NCBI RefSeq assembly: GCF_016482825.1
Contig: NZ_JAEMNV010000008.1
Span: forward strand, 283,958 to 347,957
DNA: 64,000 nt
Direction: 5' to 3'
Source: Antrihabitans stalagmiti
Lineage (GTDB): Bacteria; Actinomycetota; Actinomycetes; Mycobacteriales; Mycobacteriaceae
Under the pieces are notes generated by a model. It was not told the origin of the DNA. It saw only the letters and a program-made list of their open reading frames with translations, and searched no databases. Position 1 is the first letter of the stretch. The number at the start of each line of letters is the position of its first letter. The translations under genes and the position numbers were made by a program. Positions 46,780 through 55,660 of the stretch are shown piece by piece.

Positions 46780-48110
46780 TCGACTCTGGCCCGCTGCAGC
46801 AGGAAGACAACTGCCGCGCCGAGCACCGAGATCGTCGCCGTCACGAGCGCCGCGTGGTTCCAGCCGTCGAAACCTGATCGGGACGCGATGACCGCGACGA
46901 CGGTGACGCCGACTGCCGACCCGACGTAGCGGGCGGTGTTGTTCGCGCCACTGCCCATCCCGCCCCGTCCGGCGGGAACACTGGCAACGGCTTCGCGCCC
47001 GAGCGCAGCGTTGAGCACGCCGCTCGCGACGCCGGCGACCAACAGACCGGGGACGAATCGCGTCCACGTGGACGAATCGTCGATCCCGAACAACATCAAC
47101 TGGCCGACACCGACGCCGAGCAGTCCGATCGCGAGCTGTACCTGGCCGGTGACGGTCGGCGGGATGCGGCGCGCAAGCAGCGCGGTCGCGACGCTGGTGC
47201 CCGACCACAGCAGCAGCAGGAATGCCGCGTGCAATGCCGAGATATCGAGGGCTACAACGACGAACCCCGGCAGGTAGGACATCGACGCGATGATTCCCGC
47301 ACCGGTGGCCAGCGCTGCTGTCGTAGCACCGACGAACGGCTTTCGCTGGAACAGTGCCGGGTCCAACATCGCAGAGTCACTTCGATACTCGACGACGACG
47401 AAAGCGGTCAGCAACACGACGGCGCCGACGGCGAGGCCGATCACATCGGCCGACACCCAACCTTGGCGGCCTTCGACAAGGGCCGCGAGCAATGCGCTCA
47501 TGCCCGCTGCCAGCAGCACGGTCCCATAGAGGTCGAGTTTCCGGGTCGTCTCCGTCCTGGATTCTTCGACGAGGTATTGCGAGGCAACAGCGACGATCAG
47601 CGCGGCCGCAAACAGGAACCAGTACACATCACGCCAGCTCAGCGCCCTGTCGAGCCCGGCAGACAGGAGTGGTCCGATCGCGATGCCTGCCCCGACGCTG
47701 GCACCCCACACACCGCTGGCGGCAGCGCGCGACGGCCCCGCCGGGTAGGCGTGCGCAATGATGGCGAGGCTCGATGCGATGACCGCGGCGCCACCGACAC
47801 CCTGAAGGACACGGGCAAGTACGAACACGAGCGTGTTCGGGGCGAGCGCGCAGACGACCGACGCGACTGCGAGTGTGATCAGGCCGATCTGGAAGGTCCG
47901 CCGCCGACCGTAGTCGTCGGAGATCGTTCCGGTCGAGAGCAGTACCGCACCGAGGCCGATGCTCATCGAGCTGAGGATCCAGGTTTTGCCTGCGGTGTCG
48001 GCGCCGAGTCCGGCCGCTGTGCTGTTGACGGTTGCCAGTGGCGCTGTGAAGGAGATCAGGGTGAGCAGGGTCCCCAGACCGGCAGCCGTGAGCGCATGTG
48101 GTGCTTTCAT
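46737..48110 (-). CDS. MFS transporter (DHA2 type)
   Basis: An efflux-type major facilitator of 457 aa with about 14 hydrophobic segments. Visible: SDDYGRRRTFQIGLI, ARVLQGVGGAAVIAS and GVWGASVGAGIAIGPLLSAGL (antiporter motif C). No substrate can be named. ATG 48110 is chosen; homology starts with MKAPHALTAAG. Divergent from an HxlR regulator over a palindromic control region, which is the usual arrangement for a regulator and its target. Confidence 0.85.
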   Translation of the reverse strand: MKAPHALTAAGLGTLLTLISFTAPLATVNSTAAGLGADTAGKTWILSSMSIGLGAVLLSTGTISDDYGRRRTFQIGLITLAVASVVCALAPNTLVFVLARVLQGVGGAAVIASSLAIIAHAYPAGPSRAAASGVWGASVGAGIAIGPLLSAGLDRALSWRDVYWFLFAAALIVAVASQYLVEESRTETTRKLDLYGTVLLAAGMSALLAALVEGRQGWVSADVIGLAVGAVVLLTAFVVVEYRSDSAMLDPALFQRKPFVGATTAALATGAGIIASMSYLPGFVVVALDISALHAAFLLLLWSGTSVATALLARRIPPTVTGQVQLAIGLLGVGVGQLMLFGIDDSSTWTRFVPGLLVAGVASGVLNAALGREAVASVPAGRGGMGSGANNTARYVGSAVGVTVVAVIASRSGFDGWNHAALVTATISVLGAAVVFLLQRARVDQDESASVTTTSAR

Positions 48111-48146
48111 GAAAGGAGAACCTCGCCTGAATCGCAGTCTGTTGAA

Positions 48147-48181
48147 CGAACCATTCGTAGTGAATGTAGCAGATTGGTTCG
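48147..48181. promoter_or_regulatory. dyad operator between MFS and HxlR genes
   Basis: CGAACCA (48147-48153) and TGGTTCG (48175-48181) are inverted arms, and inside them CATTC-GTAGT-GAATG (48152-48166) is a second dyad. The nested repeats lie in the 101 bp between the divergent starts. HxlR/DUF24 proteins bind dyads of this size, so the regulator probably controls the pump and itself. Confidence 0.5.
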
Positions 48182-48211
48182 GTGAACAGACCATGGCTGT
48201 ATCATGACGTT

Positions 48212-48724
48212 ATGGCACTCGGTACCGACTACGCGCGGCAGGACTGCTCGCTCGCGCGAGCGCTCGAGCTGATCGGCGAGCGGTGGACGATGCTCATCCT
48301 TCGCGACTGCTTCTTCGGGGTGCGCAGGTTCACCGACTTTCAGGACCACCTGGACATCTCCAAAGCGGTGCTGACGCAACGGTTGTCCGACCTCGTCGAC
48401 AACGGATTGCTGGCCCGCTCGCCCGAGCGACATGGGGAGTACACCCTCACCGACGACGCGCTCGCGCTGTGGCCTGCCATGTTCGCTCTGATGAAGTGGG
48501 GCGAGCAACTGCGGTCGCCGAACGGTCCGCGGCGGGTCTTTGCACACACCGAATGCGGGAGCGCTCTAGACGCAACGGGCCATTGCCCGGTGTGCGGTAC
48601 GGCTCCGCGTCCCGCCGAACTGGAAATGCGACCAGGCCCGGGAGCGAACACATCGATCCGCACCGACCGGGTCTCGGTGGCGCTACGGCGTGCCCGCCCC
48701 CTCCTCGAGCCGCTCCGGCTGTAG
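48212..48724 (+). CDS. HxlR-family transcriptional regulator
   Basis: Winged-helix regulator of 170 aa with the HxlR pattern: DCSLARALELIGERWTMLILRD (including a conserved Cys in the N-terminal region), RRFTDFQDHLDISKAVLTQRLSDLVDNGLL and the Arg-rich wing. The C-terminal part carries a Cys-rich element (HTECGSALDATGHCPVCGT), four Cys that may bind Zn or sense thiols, longer than in typical HxlR. Divergent from an MFS gene; its 3' end overlaps the convergent monooxygenase gene by 42 bp. Confidence 0.87.
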   Translation: MALGTDYARQDCSLARALELIGERWTMLILRDCFFGVRRFTDFQDHLDISKAVLTQRLSDLVDNGLLARSPERHGEYTLTDDALALWPAMFALMKWGEQLRSPNGPRRVFAHTECGSALDATGHCPVCGTAPRPAELEMRPGPGANTSIRTDRVSVALRRARPLLEPLRL

Positions 48725-50260
48725 CGGGCGCGACCGAACGAGGTGTTCGTAGACGTAGTCGTCGAGGGGAAACGTCTTGCTGGCTTTGGTCGCCTGATAC
48801 GCCGTGGTGGGGCGAAGGAACGAGAAGTCGCCGTGATGATCGATGTAGTAGGAGTTTGCGTTCGCGCAGGCTCGCCCGTGCATCATCGTCTCCGACGAGC
48901 GTGGCCTGATGAAGTCGTAGAACCGGTCGTTGGCTTCCGGCGTGACCGACACAGCAGTCGCGCCGCGTCGACGCGCCTCGGTGATCACGCGGACTGCATG
49001 GCGAGATACGTTCTCCACCATCACATGCCAGGAGCTGCCACTCCACGCGTACGGGCCGAAGATCATAAACGTGTTCGGTAGCTCGGGCATGGAAACACCC
49101 TCGTAGGCCTTCGCGCGCTCGTTCTCGTAGAAGTCCGCGAGATCGAAACCGTTGCGTCCCTTGACCGGTCGCATTCGGAACACTCGCGGACTCTGCGCCA
49201 TTTCGAAACCCGTTGCGAGAACGAGCACGTCGGCGTCACGGTGGACGCCGTTGACGTCCCTGATCCCGGTCGGTGTGATCTCGGCGATGCCGTCGGTCAC
49301 CAGTTCGACGTCGTCACGGGTGAAAGTCTTGTAGTAGATGTTCGACACGCTCGGCCGCTTGCAGCCGAACCCGTACTCGGGGGTGAGCTTTCGCCGAAGC
49401 GTGCGATCGCGTACCTGCGTGAACAGGAACGCCTGCGTCGCCCAGGCCGGGATCTTGGAGATCGGCGCAACCTGCTTGCCGTACACCGTGATTGCGACGA
49501 GCCCGACTTCGACGAATCCGGCAACCACACCACGCACACCCGTCTGCAACCCAGGCACGTACTTCAGCGCCGCCTGCGCGACGCGTGGAATCTTGAAGTC
49601 CGGCTTGGCGAATACCCAGACTGCTCGGCGTTGGTACACATCGAGATGACCTGCGGCACGGGCAACCTGCGGAATCATCTGCACCGACGTCGCGCCGGTC
49701 CCGATCGCCGCCACCCGCTTGCCGGTCAGATCGAAGTTGTGATCCCAGTGTTGGGTCTGAATTACTTTGCCCTGGAACGACTCCAGGCCCTTGATGTCCG
49801 GAACCCTCGGCTCGACGAAGGCTCCGAGCGCCGAGATGATGTAGCGGGCTGTGACGACGTCACCGGTGTCCGTCTCCAGCCGCCAGAGATGGTTCTCCTC
49901 GTCCCAGGTGCGCGACATAACCTCGGTCGACAGCCGCAGATGCGGGCGGATCTTGTATTTGTCGGCGCAGTGATCGAGATACGCCTTGACCTCGGCGCCC
50001 TTGGGGAACGTGCGAGACCAGTTCGGGTTCTTCTCGAACGAGAACTGGTAGGCGATACCCGGGACGTCGACTGCGACATCCGGATAGTGGTTGTTGTACC
50101 AGGTGCCGCCGATGTCGTCGGAACGCTCGATGATCACGAAGTCGTCGAGTCCCGCCTTCTTCAGCGCGATTCCCGCACCCAAGCCCCCGACGCCACCGCC
50201 GATGACGACAACCTCGTGCTGCGGGGTCGTGGACGTAGCGGTGGGTCGAGTGATGGACAT
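48683..50260 (-). CDS. FAD-dependent monooxygenase of the FMO/Baeyer-Villiger group
   Basis: A 525-residue flavoprotein with GGGVGGLG (21-28) for FAD, GIGxT-type GTGATSVQ for NADPH, and GTWYNNHYP plus ATGFE typical of class B enzymes. The Baeyer-Villiger fingerprint FxGxxxHTxxW appears as FQGKVIQTQHW, with Gln at the position usually held by His. It could oxidise ketones or heteroatoms, but the altered fingerprint makes the reaction uncertain. Its gene is isolated and followed on the same strand by the HxlR overlap region. Confidence 0.85.
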   Translation of the reverse strand: MSITRPTATSTTPQHEVVVIGGGVGGLGAGIALKKAGLDDFVIIERSDDIGGTWYNNHYPDVAVDVPGIAYQFSFEKNPNWSRTFPKGAEVKAYLDHCADKYKIRPHLRLSTEVMSRTWDEENHLWRLETDTGDVVTARYIISALGAFVEPRVPDIKGLESFQGKVIQTQHWDHNFDLTGKRVAAIGTGATSVQMIPQVARAAGHLDVYQRRAVWVFAKPDFKIPRVAQAALKYVPGLQTGVRGVVAGFVEVGLVAITVYGKQVAPISKIPAWATQAFLFTQVRDRTLRRKLTPEYGFGCKRPSVSNIYYKTFTRDDVELVTDGIAEITPTGIRDVNGVHRDADVLVLATGFEMAQSPRVFRMRPVKGRNGFDLADFYENERAKAYEGVSMPELPNTFMIFGPYAWSGSSWHVMVENVSRHAVRVITEARRRGATAVSVTPEANDRFYDFIRPRSSETMMHGRACANANSYYIDHHGDFSFLRPTTAYQATKASKTFPLDDYVYEHLVRSRPLQPERLEEGAGTP

Positions 50261-50316
50261 GTTTGCAAGACTGACACACCAGTCCGTAAATGTCGAGGGC
50301 TCCTACTCCGGGGTGC

Positions 50317-52011
50317 TCATTCAGGGGGTTGAGCAGGAAGCACGTGTGCGCCCGTCTTGTCCGTGCTGAGGCTGAGCGAGGAGATGTACTGCTTCTCACC
50401 GTTGGGCCCGGGCGTATTGGACACGATCATGTCCGGTCGTTCGAACTCCATCCCGGATACGTGACACATCAGCGTTTCGCCCGACGGGTTGCCGTATTCG
50501 TCGAACATCGGCAGGTCGATGCCGTCGTCGGTCCGACGCAGGTAGTACTTGCCCTTCGTCGCGATGGCCAGGATCGGCGGTGCGATCAGGGCGATCGCCA
50601 CTGCGACGATCGGTGAGTACGGCTTGATCGCCGATCCGAATGCCCCGAAGAAGACCAGGATCGAGATGCTGGCCGAGAGCAACATCGACACGAAGCCGAC
50701 CGGGTTGATGTCGTAGAGCATGCCGCGGCGGAATTCGGGCACCTTGGGCGACAGCTTCAGCAGGTACTTGTTGAACACGATGTCGGAGGCAACCGTCACG
50801 ATCCATGCCATACCGCAGTTCGCGTAGAAGCCGAGAATCGTATTGAGGAAGTCGAACATGTTGGCTTCCATCAGGATCAGCGCGATCGCGACGTTGAAGA
50901 TCACGAAGACGAGTCGCCCGGGGTAGTGCTTGGTGACGCGCGTGAAGGAGTTCGTCCACGCGAGCGAACCGGAGTAGGCGTTGGTCACATTGATCTTGAT
51001 CTGGCTGATCACAACGAGGATCACCGCCAAAGTCATTGCGAGCCAATGCGGCATCATGTCCTGGTAGATCTCCAGGAACTGGTGCACCGGCTGGTTGGCG
51101 ATGCCGGCACCGTCGGCCACGTTGGCGATGAGATAGACCGCGAGGAAAAGTCCGACGATCTGCTTGATCGCGCCGAAGATCACCCAGCCCGGGCCCGCGA
51201 GCAGGACGGCACTCCACCAGCGTCGCGAGTTTTCGGGCGTCTTGGGCGGCATGAAGCGCAGGTAGTCGATCTGCTCGGCGATCTGGGCGATGAGCGACAG
51301 ACACACACCTGCCGCCAGCATGACCGAACCGAGGTTGACGCCTTTGCCGTCCTCTGCGTCGGCGCCGCCGTACGCGAAGAAGGTGCTTATCGAATCAGGA
51401 TGCCGCACAACGAGATAGCCGAAGGGCAGCACCATCATGATCAGCCACAGCGGCGTCGTCCAGACTTGCAGTGTCGCAAGCGCTTTCATACCGAAGATCA
51501 CCAATGGAATCACCATCAGCGACGAGATCAAGTAGCCGAGCGGCAATGGTATGTGCAGCCCGAGTTCGAGCCCCTGCGCCATGATCGAACCTTCGAGCGC
51601 AAAAAAGATGAACGTGAAGGTCGCGAAGATGACGTTCGTCACCACAGATCCGTAGTAGCCGAAACCGCTTCCGCGCGTGATCAGGTCTAGGTCGATGTTG
51701 TAGCGGGCGGCGTAATACGCCAGCGGGAAGCCGGTCGCCATGATCACGATGGCGAACACAAGAATGCCCCACAGTGCGTTGCCGGTGCCGTAGGAGATGC
51801 CGATGTTCGCGCCGATCGCGAAGTCCGCCAGATAGGCGATACCGCCGAGGGCCGAGGTCGCGACAACGCCTGTCCCCCACTTGCGATAGCTGCGTGGCGC
51901 GAACCGTAGCGTGTAGTCCTCGAGGGTTTCTTTCAGGGCCGCCGAGTGATCGGCATTCGCGGCGACCGCAGCTTCTTCGGCTTCGCCGGTCTTCTCAGCT
52001 TCCAATGTCAT
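50317..52011 (-). CDS. NCS1 purine/cytosine permease family transporter
   Basis: A protein of 564 aa with about 12 membrane helices and a soluble C-terminal region of about 60 residues (KYYLRRTDDGIDLPMFDEYGNPSGETLMC). It has the NCS1 pattern: GISYGTGNALWGIL near the start, then NAYSGSLAWTNSFTR and DIVFNKYLLKL. It probably imports a nucleobase, hydantoin or similar ring compound by cation symport. ATG 52011; longer frames are discarded. It lies 114 bp from the left copy of the direct repeat, so it is outside the proposed island but close enough to be functionally related. Confidence 0.86.
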   Translation of the reverse strand: MTLEAEKTGEAEEAAVAANADHSAALKETLEDYTLRFAPRSYRKWGTGVVATSALGGIAYLADFAIGANIGISYGTGNALWGILVFAIVIMATGFPLAYYAARYNIDLDLITRGSGFGYYGSVVTNVIFATFTFIFFALEGSIMAQGLELGLHIPLPLGYLISSLMVIPLVIFGMKALATLQVWTTPLWLIMMVLPFGYLVVRHPDSISTFFAYGGADAEDGKGVNLGSVMLAAGVCLSLIAQIAEQIDYLRFMPPKTPENSRRWWSAVLLAGPGWVIFGAIKQIVGLFLAVYLIANVADGAGIANQPVHQFLEIYQDMMPHWLAMTLAVILVVISQIKINVTNAYSGSLAWTNSFTRVTKHYPGRLVFVIFNVAIALILMEANMFDFLNTILGFYANCGMAWIVTVASDIVFNKYLLKLSPKVPEFRRGMLYDINPVGFVSMLLSASISILVFFGAFGSAIKPYSPIVAVAIALIAPPILAIATKGKYYLRRTDDGIDLPMFDEYGNPSGETLMCHVSGMEFERPDMIVSNTPGPNGEKQYISSLSLSTDKTGAHVLPAQPPE

Positions 52012-52125
52012 GACGACAACTCCTCGAGACGAACACGCGCGAGCACGAAATATCCGTGAATCAGAGTCGCGCAGACTCGTATCGATGTTGTGGCGCCGCA
52101 GTAAAGACGGGGTTACCGCACCCCC

Positions 52126-52171
52126 GAGGGGGCCTGCGACATCCCGAGAGTGGTCGATCCACACCCTCGGG
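52126..52171. repeat. left copy of a 46-bp imperfect direct repeat
   Basis: GAGGGGGC, seven variable bases, then a 31-base block (52141-52171) beginning ATCCCGAGAGTGG and ending CCACACCCTCGGG. The 31-base block is identical to that at 60452-60482. It contains a hairpin-forming core in which CCCGAG pairs with CTCGGG and GTGG with CCAC. Its placement on both sides of a catabolic operon with decayed mobile genes suggests a recombination site or remnant of an insertion. Confidence 0.8.
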
Positions 52172-52384
52172 CGGACCGTCGGACGTGCGAAGCGGGCCGG
52201 TTCGACAGAGCCTTCAGGCGAGCTGTTTCCGCACGCGCTACGGGCGACATCTCAGAGATAGGGAGACGGTTCGTGATCGAGGAACCTGACGCCTCAGATC
52301 CGAGGCCAGACGGCCGTACGAGGCGCGACTGGGTTGGGTATTGCGGGGCGTGCTGTCTGCGCTATCACCACACGCGATTGGTGA
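52172..52384. other. non-coding stretch at the left edge of the island
   Basis: About 210 bases between the left repeat and the recombinase remnant. No open frame has coding character, no known RNA or promoter pattern stands out, and the short frames are interrupted. It is probably decayed DNA of the same insertion. Confidence 0.4.
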
Positions 52385-52648
52385 CTTGCTGTCGTCAACT
52401 CCGGCGGCAATCTCATCTTCCCCATTTTCGGCCCACTCGCTGAATTCGAACGCAACCTAGTCCGTGAAAGAACCGTCGCCGGACTCGCAGCTGCCCGGGA
52501 CCGCGGCCGAGTGAGTGGTCGACCCGCGGCGCTGACACCAGCCAGACGCCGCCAAGCGAAAAGGTGCGAGAGGACGGTGTCTCCATGAGTGAAATCGCCG
52601 AAGTGCTCGACATCGCCAGAAAGCACTCTGTATCGAAATCTCCACTGA
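52385..52648 (+). pseudogene. remnant of a serine recombinase (resolvase/invertase)
   Basis: The frame reads GGNLIFPIFGPLAEFERN, then RERTVAGLAAARDRGRVSGR, a near-perfect match to the C-terminal half of Tn3-type resolvases and Hin-type invertases. It then hits a stop. After about 20 bases the helix-turn-helix of the same protein resumes (MSEIAEVLDIARK) and, with one base removed, would finish KTLYRNLH and stop, which is the normal end. So it has a truncated N-terminus with no catalytic Ser, a stop and a +1 frameshift. Not functional. Confidence 0.88.
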
Positions 52649-52958
52649 GACAACGACTCAATTCAACTCTGGAGCCCTGAAAGGGAATCCCGATGTTGCG
52701 GAGGAGGTCAACAACCTCCACGAACGCACTCGTATTCCTGTACGGGGATAGCCCGAACCTACTGGCGTACCGGCGTCCGCCTACGAACTTGAGATCGCGG
52801 CGGCGCTGTGCGAGGCGCAGAAATTCGACGACCGTGCGAGGACCACGATGAGGTCCGGGGACTGGCGCCTGCACGCAGTAGTGAATCAAGTCACATCCAT
52901 CGGTATTCTCGGAACCACGGGCTACGCGTTGGGGCGACCTGCGGCAAGGAGCAGAGCT
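52649..52958. other. gap between recombinase remnant and AraC gene
   Basis: About 310 bases without a supported gene. The segment at 52690-52710 (GGAGG and CCTCC arms around TCAACAA) can form a small hairpin. The frame running into the regulator from 52848 is open but starts in sequence without homology. The leader probably contains the regulator promoter; no clear -35/-10 was picked. Confidence 0.4.
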
Positions 52959-53957
52959 GTGACGAAGGCATCACCACTGGAGCGATTCCAGGTGTTGCAG
53001 TCGGATGATTTGGACGAGTTCCGCACGTCGGTGTCACATCTTCTGACGCCGCATCGCCTCACGCCGCTCGGTCGCGCGGAATCGATCAGGACCAAGGTCT
53101 GCCACGCGGATCTGGGGGCAGTGTCGTTGGTCTATGGACAACACCGGGGCGCAGAGCTCGGGGCACAGCTGGTCGAGCAACTCGACTACTACGATGTCAA
53201 TCTTTCGATAGGCGGCTTCAACGAAATCACCTGCCGCGGAGAACAAGTGATCGTCGATCCCACAACAGCCTGCATCATTTCCCCGCGCATGCGTGCTGAC
53301 ATGAAGTTGAGCGAGGCGTATCGGCAGCTGCACGTCCGCATCGAGCGAATCGCGTTGGACCGCCAGCTCGAGCAACTGACCGGACGTCCGGTGACCGAGC
53401 CGATCCGATTCGACGCTCGTATGGACTTGACCGCTCCGGCATCAGCGTCGTGGCTACGCTCCGTCCGCGCTTTGACGCGCGACCTCGATCAGCCGGGCGG
53501 GCTTGCCGACAGCCCGCTCGGGGCCGAGCCATGGATCAACCTGATGATGTCGGGCCTGCTCATCGCTGCGCACAACAACTACTCGCATCTGCTCGACTCT
53601 GCACAGACGCTTCCTCGGCGGCCGCCGCCGGTCAAGCGGGCCATCGAGCTGATCGAACGTCACCCCGATGCCCAACTCGGCGTCGAACAGCTCGCCGAGG
53701 TCGCGGGCGTGTCGGCACGATCGCTGCAACGCCACTTCCGCGAGACCGTGGGGCTTTCGCCACACGAGTACGTGCAACGCGTCCGGCTTGCCCGGGTCCA
53801 TACGGAATTGCAGCTCTCTCGTCCGGGTAGCGGCGCCACCGTGACCGATGTCGCGCTGCGCTGGGGATTCACCCATGTGCCGCGGTTTGCCGGGCTTTAC
53901 CAGGAGCGGTATGGCGTGGCGCCGTCAGAGACATTGCGTAGCGAGCCACCCTCCTAG
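52959..53957 (+). CDS. AraC-family transcriptional regulator
   Basis: A 332-residue regulator with an AraC_binding_2/cupin-like N-terminal half (GEIQVIV-like NLSIGGFNEITCRGEQ) and the double HTH at the end (LGVEQLAEVAGVSARSLQRHFRETVGLSPHEYVQRVRLARVH, then GATVTDVALRWGFTHVPRFAGLYQERYGV). GTG 52959 with AAGGAG upstream; the frame is open 37 codons further but the extra residues look non-coding. It is the first gene inside the repeats and runs into the catabolic operon in the same direction, so it is the likely inducer-responsive activator of it. Confidence 0.88.
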   Translation: MTKASPLERFQVLQSDDLDEFRTSVSHLLTPHRLTPLGRAESIRTKVCHADLGAVSLVYGQHRGAELGAQLVEQLDYYDVNLSIGGFNEITCRGEQVIVDPTTACIISPRMRADMKLSEAYRQLHVRIERIALDRQLEQLTGRPVTEPIRFDARMDLTAPASASWLRSVRALTRDLDQPGGLADSPLGAEPWINLMMSGLLIAAHNNYSHLLDSAQTLPRRPPPVKRAIELIERHPDAQLGVEQLAEVAGVSARSLQRHFRETVGLSPHEYVQRVRLARVHTELQLSRPGSGATVTDVALRWGFTHVPRFAGLYQERYGVAPSETLRSEPPS

Positions 53958-54058
53958 GCGAATCGCCGTCGGAAACCGGATCGTGTTGTCGCGTAGCGGA
54001 TCGCCGGTCAGTCTCGTGATGCCTAACGTCGCTGCCAACGGAAGTGACGGGAGACACA

Positions 54059-55660
54059 ATGATGAATACGGACTATGACGTCGCGATCGTCGGCTACGGC
54101 CCGACCGGGCTCGTGCTGGCCTCGGTGCTCGGCAAAGCCGGCCACAAGGTCGTGGTCTTCGAGCGATGGAGCGGGCTGTACGGGCTACCACGATTGACGC
54201 ACGTGGACGGCGAGACCGCACGGATAATCCAGGCCGTGGGCGACGTCGACGCCGCGTTGCGCGACTGTCGGCCCATCCCTAACTACCGGTACGTCAATGC
54301 TGCGGGCGAATTACTCGTCGAGCTCCCGTGGGAGGGCCAGTCCAGCGGTTTCCCGCTGCACATCTCGATCTACCAACCCGACATCGAAGATGCCATCGAC
54401 GCGCAGGTCCGGACATACCCGAACGTCGAGGTGAACCAGGGCTGGGCTGCGGTCGCGCTGCGCACGAGCGACGACGCGGTCGAGCTGACGGTGCGGCCGT
54501 GGTCGCGCAGCCGGACCGAGCAGTGGTCGCATACCGGCGAGGACCGGACGATCACCGCCAAGTATCTCGTCGGGGCTGATGGTGCGAATAGTTTCATCCG
54601 CACCTCGCTCGGAATCGAACGATCCGATCTCGGTGTCGACGACAAATGGCTCAACATCGACACCGAGCGGCTTCGACCGCTGCCGGAGCGTTTCGAGCGG
54701 CTGATCCAGCACTGCGACCCGGTGCGCGGCCACATGCACATGCCGATAGGCAAGACCCGGCAGCGCTTCGAACATGCGGTGCTGCCACATGAGGACACCG
54801 AACCGTACGAGGACCCGCAATACGCGTGGAAGTGGCTACTCGAGACCCACAATCTCGGTCCCGAGGACGTCAAGATTCTCCGCCAGGTCGTCTACACCTT
54901 CCAGGCGAGAATCGCCGAGCAGTGGCGCGCGGGACGGGTGTTTCTTGCCGGCGACGCCGCGCACACCACGCCGCCGTACATGGGCCAGGGAGCATGTTCT
55001 GGCATGCGCGACGGCATCACCCTGGGCTGGAAACTCGATCTCGTCCTAACCGGTCGGGCCGACGATGCCCTGCTGGACACGTACGAAACAGAGCGCCGCC
55101 CACACGCGACCGCCATCACCGAGGCGTGCGTGATGCTGGGCCGCATCGCCAACACCCACGACCCCGACGCGGCGGCGGCCCGCGACGAGGCGTTTCGGAC
55201 CGGAACGGCGCCACCGCCACCGCCGTTTCCGACAATCGTCGACGGCGTCGTCCACCGTGGCCGGGACGGCCGGCTGTCACCGATGGCAGGGATGCTCTCC
55301 ACGCAGGGGGTCGTCCGTGCGACGGGCGGAACCGGCCACTTCGACGACGTCGTCGGCGGCGGGTTCACCGTCCTCGCCCGCGAAGACTTCCAGGAGATGT
55401 TGAGCACCGAGCAGCGTACGTTTCTCGACGAGCTGGGAGCCACGTCGGCGACCCTGCGACCGGGCACGCCGATAAGTGTTGACGACGCCGAGGGAACCTA
55501 CGCCCGGTGGTTCGAAGGCAACGATGTCGAGGCGTTCCTCAGCCGCCCCGATTTCCATCTGTACTGGGCGGGCGCCCTCGCCGACCTGCCTTCTGTCATC
55601 GACAGCCTTCGCGATCAGTTGCGCTGGCAGGTCCGGATCCCCGCCGGGGTGGGATCGTGA
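54059..55660 (+). CDS. FAD-dependent aromatic hydroxylase (MhpA type)
   Basis: Flavoprotein monooxygenase of 533 aa in the class A group of MhpA, resorcinol hydroxylase and 2,6-dihydroxypyridine 3-hydroxylase. FAD loop GYGPTG at 12-17, the DG motif LVGADGANSFIR, and GDAAHTTPPYMGQGACSGMRD near residue 300. It would hydroxylate a phenolic ring using NAD(P)H and O2. ATG 54059 follows GGGAG by five bases. First enzyme of a run with 4-base overlaps: stop and next start share GTGA. In context the product is a trihydroxybenzene or an acyl trihydroxybenzene. Confidence 0.88.
   Translation: MMNTDYDVAIVGYGPTGLVLASVLGKAGHKVVVFERWSGLYGLPRLTHVDGETARIIQAVGDVDAALRDCRPIPNYRYVNAAGELLVELPWEGQSSGFPLHISIYQPDIEDAIDAQVRTYPNVEVNQGWAAVALRTSDDAVELTVRPWSRSRTEQWSHTGEDRTITAKYLVGADGANSFIRTSLGIERSDLGVDDKWLNIDTERLRPLPERFERLIQHCDPVRGHMHMPIGKTRQRFEHAVLPHEDTEPYEDPQYAWKWLLETHNLGPEDVKILRQVVYTFQARIAEQWRAGRVFLAGDAAHTTPPYMGQGACSGMRDGITLGWKLDLVLTGRADDALLDTYETERRPHATAITEACVMLGRIANTHDPDAAAARDEAFRTGTAPPPPPFPTIVDGVVHRGRDGRLSPMAGMLSTQGVVRATGGTGHFDDVVGGGFTVLAREDFQEMLSTEQRTFLDELGATSATLRPGTPISVDDAEGTYARWFEGNDVEAFLSRPDFHLYWAGALADLPSVIDSLRDQLRWQVRIPAGVGS

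Noticed and set aside
52126..52171. Repeat as a tRNA 3' end used as attachment site
   Set aside because: The GGTCGATCC part recalls a T-loop, but stem lengths are wrong and no tRNA body precedes it.
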